Shown here piece after piece: positions 51,501-57,500 of a DNA stretch of 64,000 bases. The notes below the pieces were generated by a model. The model worked only from the letters and a program-made list of their open reading frames with translations, did no database searches and had not been told where the DNA came from. A program made the translations under genes and the position numbers. Position 1 is the first letter of the stretch. Each line of letters opens with the position of its first letter. Source of the stretch: Acridotheres tristis (taxonomy: Eukaryota > Chordata > Aves > Passeriformes > Sturnidae); NCBI GenBank assembly GCA_037013685.1, contig CM072887.1:48721154-48785153 (forward strand), read 5' to 3'.

Positions 51501-54500
51501 ATTCTCCTCAAGAGGAACGGAGCAATTGAGAAATGGCAGAGGCGTTCACCTAGGCTCAGTCTTGTCTTAAAAGAAGTGGAAGTGCTTCACATAAACACAG
51601 CACACACTGTCCTCATGCTAGCAATGCAAGAAGCTGTGACAACAGCAACAGGACATCTACAGTGGTTAAAGCTTACTCTTCAGAATAAGAACACCTTTGG
51701 TTGCACAAATTCACACCTCTGTAGGGGGAAGGCAAAGACTACTATCGTATGTGAGTTAAGAAGCACAACACATTCAGTCAACACAACTCACTAGACTAAG
51801 AGCAATGGAGTTTAAAATTACTTTCTAAAGGATGAAAAAAATACAGACAAATTGAATACATTCAAAGTATTAATCAGGTTGTGAGATTAGCATATAATGA
51901 AGAAAAACAATCTGTGCAAAACCTAAGGATTTGAATTCTAGACCATGCTTTGACATGCAAGCAAAGCTAAGGCATTTTTATCCCACCAGGCCAAAAATAT
52001 GGCTGGTTTTTAATTTGTTTGTCGGTTTTTCTGCTCTAATGATTGATGACTTTGAATCCTTTAACATAAGCTCTGCTCTCCAAAATTGTAAGACAAGCTT
52101 CTCCTCAATCTGCTACATATATATACTTTTGATACTTCAGCTGCCCACCTCCAAAGAACTTAATCATTAGACAAGTGCCTACTGCTCTAAAGAAAAGCAA
52201 GATAATCAGAGAGTACTAGATCTTTTTCTTTCATCATCTGCAATTTTCTCTTGTACTGAGAGTTACAAAAAAATGAGGAAGAAAGTACACACAAAATATT
52301 TTTGGCTCGCTTAAAAGAACGCCAACCAACACATACACACAAAAAAAATACCCAGCCTTAAACCAAAACAAAACTAAACCAAACAAAAACCTAAACAAGC
52401 AAACAAAAAACAAGAAAAACCAACCCTAAAAAGAGGGGAAAGAAAAACAAAAAAAACCCAAACAAATAACAACAACAAGAAAAAACAAAACAAAACAAAA
52501 ACAAAAAAACCCCAAACAAAACTAACAAACAAACAAAAACTAAAACAAAAACAAAACAAAAAAGCCAGAAAAACAACAACAACAAAAAAATTAAAACCTG
52601 CCAATTAACAGGACAACACTCTCATTGATTCTAAGTATACACATCTTAAGAGAAGCCCTCTAGCTGGCATTATCTTGTTTGGAGACATAGTGATGTTGGG
52701 AACTGGATCACCTTTTCTGCCCTAGAGATCTTCCATGCTGTAGTTCTCATGCAATACAAAAGGGAGAAAGAAAAGATTGAGAGAAGAAGAAAAAGCCTTG
52801 TAAATTAGTATTTTTGCTCCAATACAAGAGAGACTGAACTCTTGTGAAAATGTTGCATTTGCTGACATTTGAGAAAATGTTGCACAGACACTGAATTAGG
52901 AGGCAGCAGTGAAAAGATATGAATAAAGACTTGGTAGCTTTGCTAAGTCTGATTCACACTGTCGGTGTGAAACAAGAAAGTAACAGTTAATAATTACTCT
53001 TTCTCTCATATTTATATGAAAGATGTCTTTTATTCTGCTTTCTAATTGTCAGAAAAGCACATTGTTGGTTTGGGGTTTTTTTTATTGGAATAGACTAAAG
53101 TACCTTGACATCACTAGCTATTGCAAAACCAGTGTTTTGGTTCTGCTGCCAAATTCTCATTATCTCTTGCAATTCACTATACTTCTCTTACATCCTTATT
53201 TTTCTAAGACTGAGATAACAACCTTTATCTGAACATAACACAGCACTGCCATGGAGGCATTGCTCCTGCACACACCTTGTCCTGTTGTGGCCTGCTGTAG
53301 CACTAGAGTAGGCCTGCTCCTCTCTAAGAGCTTTTCACTGAGTTATGAGTCAACCTTTCAGCATGTCAAGCTTGCTGTATGACTAACACTAGAAACTCAA
53401 ATCAATATCCAGTATAAAGTATAAACCAAGGGCAGCTGGGCTGTCCGGTACAGCTTCCGGCCAAACTCCAGCCTGGCTCAACAGAGATCTCCTTGTTCTG
53501 TGGCAGGAGGTGCACAGAGCATTCTGTATTGGGTCTCACTTGTCAGAGACTTCAGGGATTATTTAGGGGTTGGGTGGCCAGCACTCCACCCTGTGCAGGA
53601 GCGATCAGCCTCTGTCCTTTCCTAAACAGGAATGTCAGCAATCGCTTCCCATCATGAGATCTGTGATTATCATGATTGCTAAGACGCATTTATTCAAAGT
53701 AGGTTAAAATGGCTACACGAACTCACCACTGTTATACATATAATCATTCTTAGTTCAATTATGTTTGAAATATATCAAAGTTGATCTGTTCATAAGGCAC
53801 TATGAACAAGGTGAAAACAAGATGTACAATAGCAAGAGTAATTTGTATTTCATTTCTTCTGTAACAATGCCTAAATTTTATATACAGAACTACACTTTTC
53901 TTTTTATCATGTTCATGACATTAGCAAAACACAGTGTTTACAAAAGACCCCTGAAAGTTTTTTACAGGCTTTGTGCTTTACAAGAAAAGAAACTTTCCTT
54001 TAATCCAAAATTATGCTAGGAGAGATGACAATAATATGTTGCATTCCTATTATTTCAACATCTTTTAAAAGTCCAGTAAGAATTGCCAAACTGTAAAGTA
54101 TGATCAGAAGTTATAAACTGCATTGTATTCTGAGGCCATAATTGGTAAACAATTTTATCTTATCTTTTATGAGAGACAAATCTAAGCTGAAGTTTACTGA
54201 AAACAAGTGATAAATGACAAAGAAAGAAGAAACGTTTCCATTTTAAGCATTTACTTCAACAAGCAGCTGATGAGCACAAGACCAGAGCTAAGATGCGACG
54301 TGCAGGACACATAAATGCAGACTGTCTGTATCCTCATCGGAATGCAGAGAAGCAGCTCATCTAGACAGAAGTCTAGGATGACATCCCATGCCTTCATTTT
54401 CTAACCTCTTCCACGTAACAGTGATTTAGTGCATTTCAAAAGCATTAAAATCCCCAAGATTATTGTCTCTAAAATGAGGATAAGAATTTATCTATTATTG

Positions 54501-57500
54501 ACTAGTTACTGTGTGCTTCTTTGACTATTGATGCTACTGTAGTCCACTGCAGTATGCGTATACTATAGGATGATGTTGGGGTGATAAAACTTCTGTCAGC
54601 AAGTTTGGAACAGTCATATCGGTTGTGAGTTAAATCTCTAAGCCTTGCTAGCTAATATCCATGAGACTCCAGACATGCCAATCGATTAATGACTGATTAT
54701 TCCCTGGCCCAGATTCCTAAAATAATACAGTAAACAGGATACTTCATGTTTGGGAAAAATTAGGAAAATACACCCCGATGAGTTTAATTTACACCTAAAC
54801 TTCAAGTCTCTGAGGCACTTCAAAAACTTTGTAGAATGAGATGTGTGAACAACATAAATCTCTCATTCTCAACAAATAAGCAAGGAAGTTTAGAAAATTC
54901 AGTCTATCCCCTAAGGATGCCAAATATTTGGAAAGAAAAACCAAACAATTCTTGTTCAAGGAATATTTTCTCAAAGCTAAAAAAAGGACATAGACCAGGA
55001 AAACAGTACTCACCAGAAAGTTGCTTTGTCCCTGCTTTCTATATCTATGAACCCAGATTCCAAAAACATGTCCTTGTAAATTCGACCAACCAGGCAGTAC
55101 ATATCTGAAGCTACTTGATCTTCCTGCTCTACAAGGGGAATCATAATTTCTAGAGCTTTCTGTCGGTCTCCAGGCAGATTTCGCCTGTTGAAAATAATAA
55201 TTTTGATTAAAAAACCAACAAGAAATAATTTTTCATGACTGTTTTTTAATACAGACATATTACTTCATCCATGTAAAATGACAGATAGACACAATGGACT
55301 ATGTTATACATACACACTTATCTCCTACTTCCTTTTTTTTTTTTTTTTCTTTTCTTTATATCATGGGAAACCTTTATAAAAGCTCCCAAACGTAACTTCT
55401 CTCTCTCATGAAGCATCAGCTATAGCAAAACATTGAAAACAGCATCAGGAGCCCCAGGGAAATTCTTAGAAGGATCATGTGCTATTTCCTGATAAAATAG
55501 AAAAATATGAACCTTGATTTCATATCTAGTATTTCTTTCATTGTAATTCACGCTCTAAAGGAAAAAAAAAGATTCAATTTTGTGTTTGTGATTTCGCTTT
55601 TTATATATATTTTGGCTGTGAAGTGAAACATCCAAAAAGCACAAACCAGATTGAATTCCCAAGATAGGGAAGGTTTAGGAGTAAAGCCAATAAGGCAATA
55701 TTAAAAGAAGTACTTCAGACAAATAAACCACGTAATTGCAAGCATTAGACACTTCCTGGTGAGTCACAGTTATGATACATACACATTCAGTATCAAAAGT
55801 TTAGAATTTTAACATGTTTGTGCACTGAACAATCAAATGACTCCCTTTTCAACATTTCCACGTCTTTTATCAACTATCACTAATCCAGATTAGTGAATTT
55901 AATGAGAACAAAGCCAGTACAGCAAATAATGTTTTGCAGCATGGATTATTTACACTTAGCTAGTCTTCAGAGACAGAGGTCTCTACTTTTATTTCTCTTT
56001 ACTTTTCCATCATCAGTGCCCTCACACTTTCTTGATTTAGGTCAGACTAATCCTGACTAATTGAGCCGCTCCATCCTTCCGTACCAGTGACCTGGATTAG
56101 AAGCAAGAGACACATTTTTTTTTTGCAGCAAAGATTCAGAAGCACAGAGTATTCCAGACCTGCCTCAGATCACAAAATATCCTCTATAGTCCAGTAAGGA
56201 GAAAGGAGCCAAAGTAATCCCTTCTTGGCACACCAAAGCATGAATGTTTTCATGGCTGTCATAGCTTCCAGTTTAATGGTCAGTCCAGAGAAGAGAGGAA
56301 TAGGAAAATCTCATCTGGACTCCTTTGGAGGTTCTGTGTAGATCTTCTGTCAGATACTCTTAGAGGCAACATCTCAGAGTCACAGAACCAGTGAAGTACA
56401 AGGATAGGCCTGAAAAGATTATGCTGCAGTTTTCCAGGTTTTCAGTGCCTCAATGAACTAGTCCTGCTTTCAAAGGTGACTTTGTTTCAGAAAACTGTGA
56501 CCTAGAGGTCTAAACAACATGTTACAACTCCACGGAACACCTACTGACCCTTGTGAAGGCTCTGTAGAAGTGGCAGATACATGATGGATTATTTAATCTG
56601 CAAAACTTCACATATTTGTGTCAAAGTGGAAACAAAAAAGGCACAATATTTATACCTTCATTTACCTGGTATAAAGGCAGAAAAAAGGATGCGGACGTTT
56701 TATTCAGACAAAAAATGCCAGACAGCTCTTTTTTATTTTTTCCATTTTCTTTTTTTTTTTCAAAACCAGATTTATTTTTTAAAGTAATTCCTTGTGACAT
56801 GTTTTGACATCACTTTCACATGATATGCAGTTTTAAACCTCCTCAGTAAACCTGAATTACTAAATTCAAATCTGTGAGAAGCACAACCATCTACAGATGT
56901 TTTCTATACTTGACAATTTCAACATCTGCTGACACCTGGTCTACTCCTCTAAAAGTCAACAGCAAAATGTTCACTGTGATAACAGCAATGGACCAGAGAA
57001 CATCTGTAGTTTCCTCTGAAAAAAACAGCCTTTTAGTCACCTTGCCTAAATATCAGTATCCTAGAAAGAAAATCTAGGCTTGGTTTTTATTTAATCCATA
57101 GAAGCAGTGTATGTTGCTCCATGTATCACATTTTGCCCATGTTATCAGAGAATATGAAAATTAGTTTATCATCATAATACAATAAAACCATGTTATGGAC
57201 ATTTCATGAAAGCATTTGTCTGTGGACATTTGTCTGCTTCTCTCTCCTGACATTACCAGAACTCAGACTTGAATGAGACAATGGCTTTGCCAGCACAAAT
57301 GATGCAGCGCTGTCACTCACACTGCAATGTTAAAAGTGCATTTTAGAGAAGGAAAATATTGTTAGGTATCTATTTGCTTTAATTTAGGTACTGAAACAAA
57401 AAATAATGCAAACCTTTGGAAAGACAAATCAAACATGCTAAAGGAAAAGGAATTAAATTTGATAGTATGAGATAAAAAGAAGTTTAGAATCCCCAGAGCT

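Noticed and set aside
52374..52604. 76-codon phenylalanine-rich frame on the minus strand
   Set aside because: It is the complement of the A/C-only tract; the hydrophobic run is an artefact of composition.
56380..56430. Possible CR1 tail (CAGAGTCACAGAACC...)
   Set aside because: Similarity is too weak and short to separate from chance.
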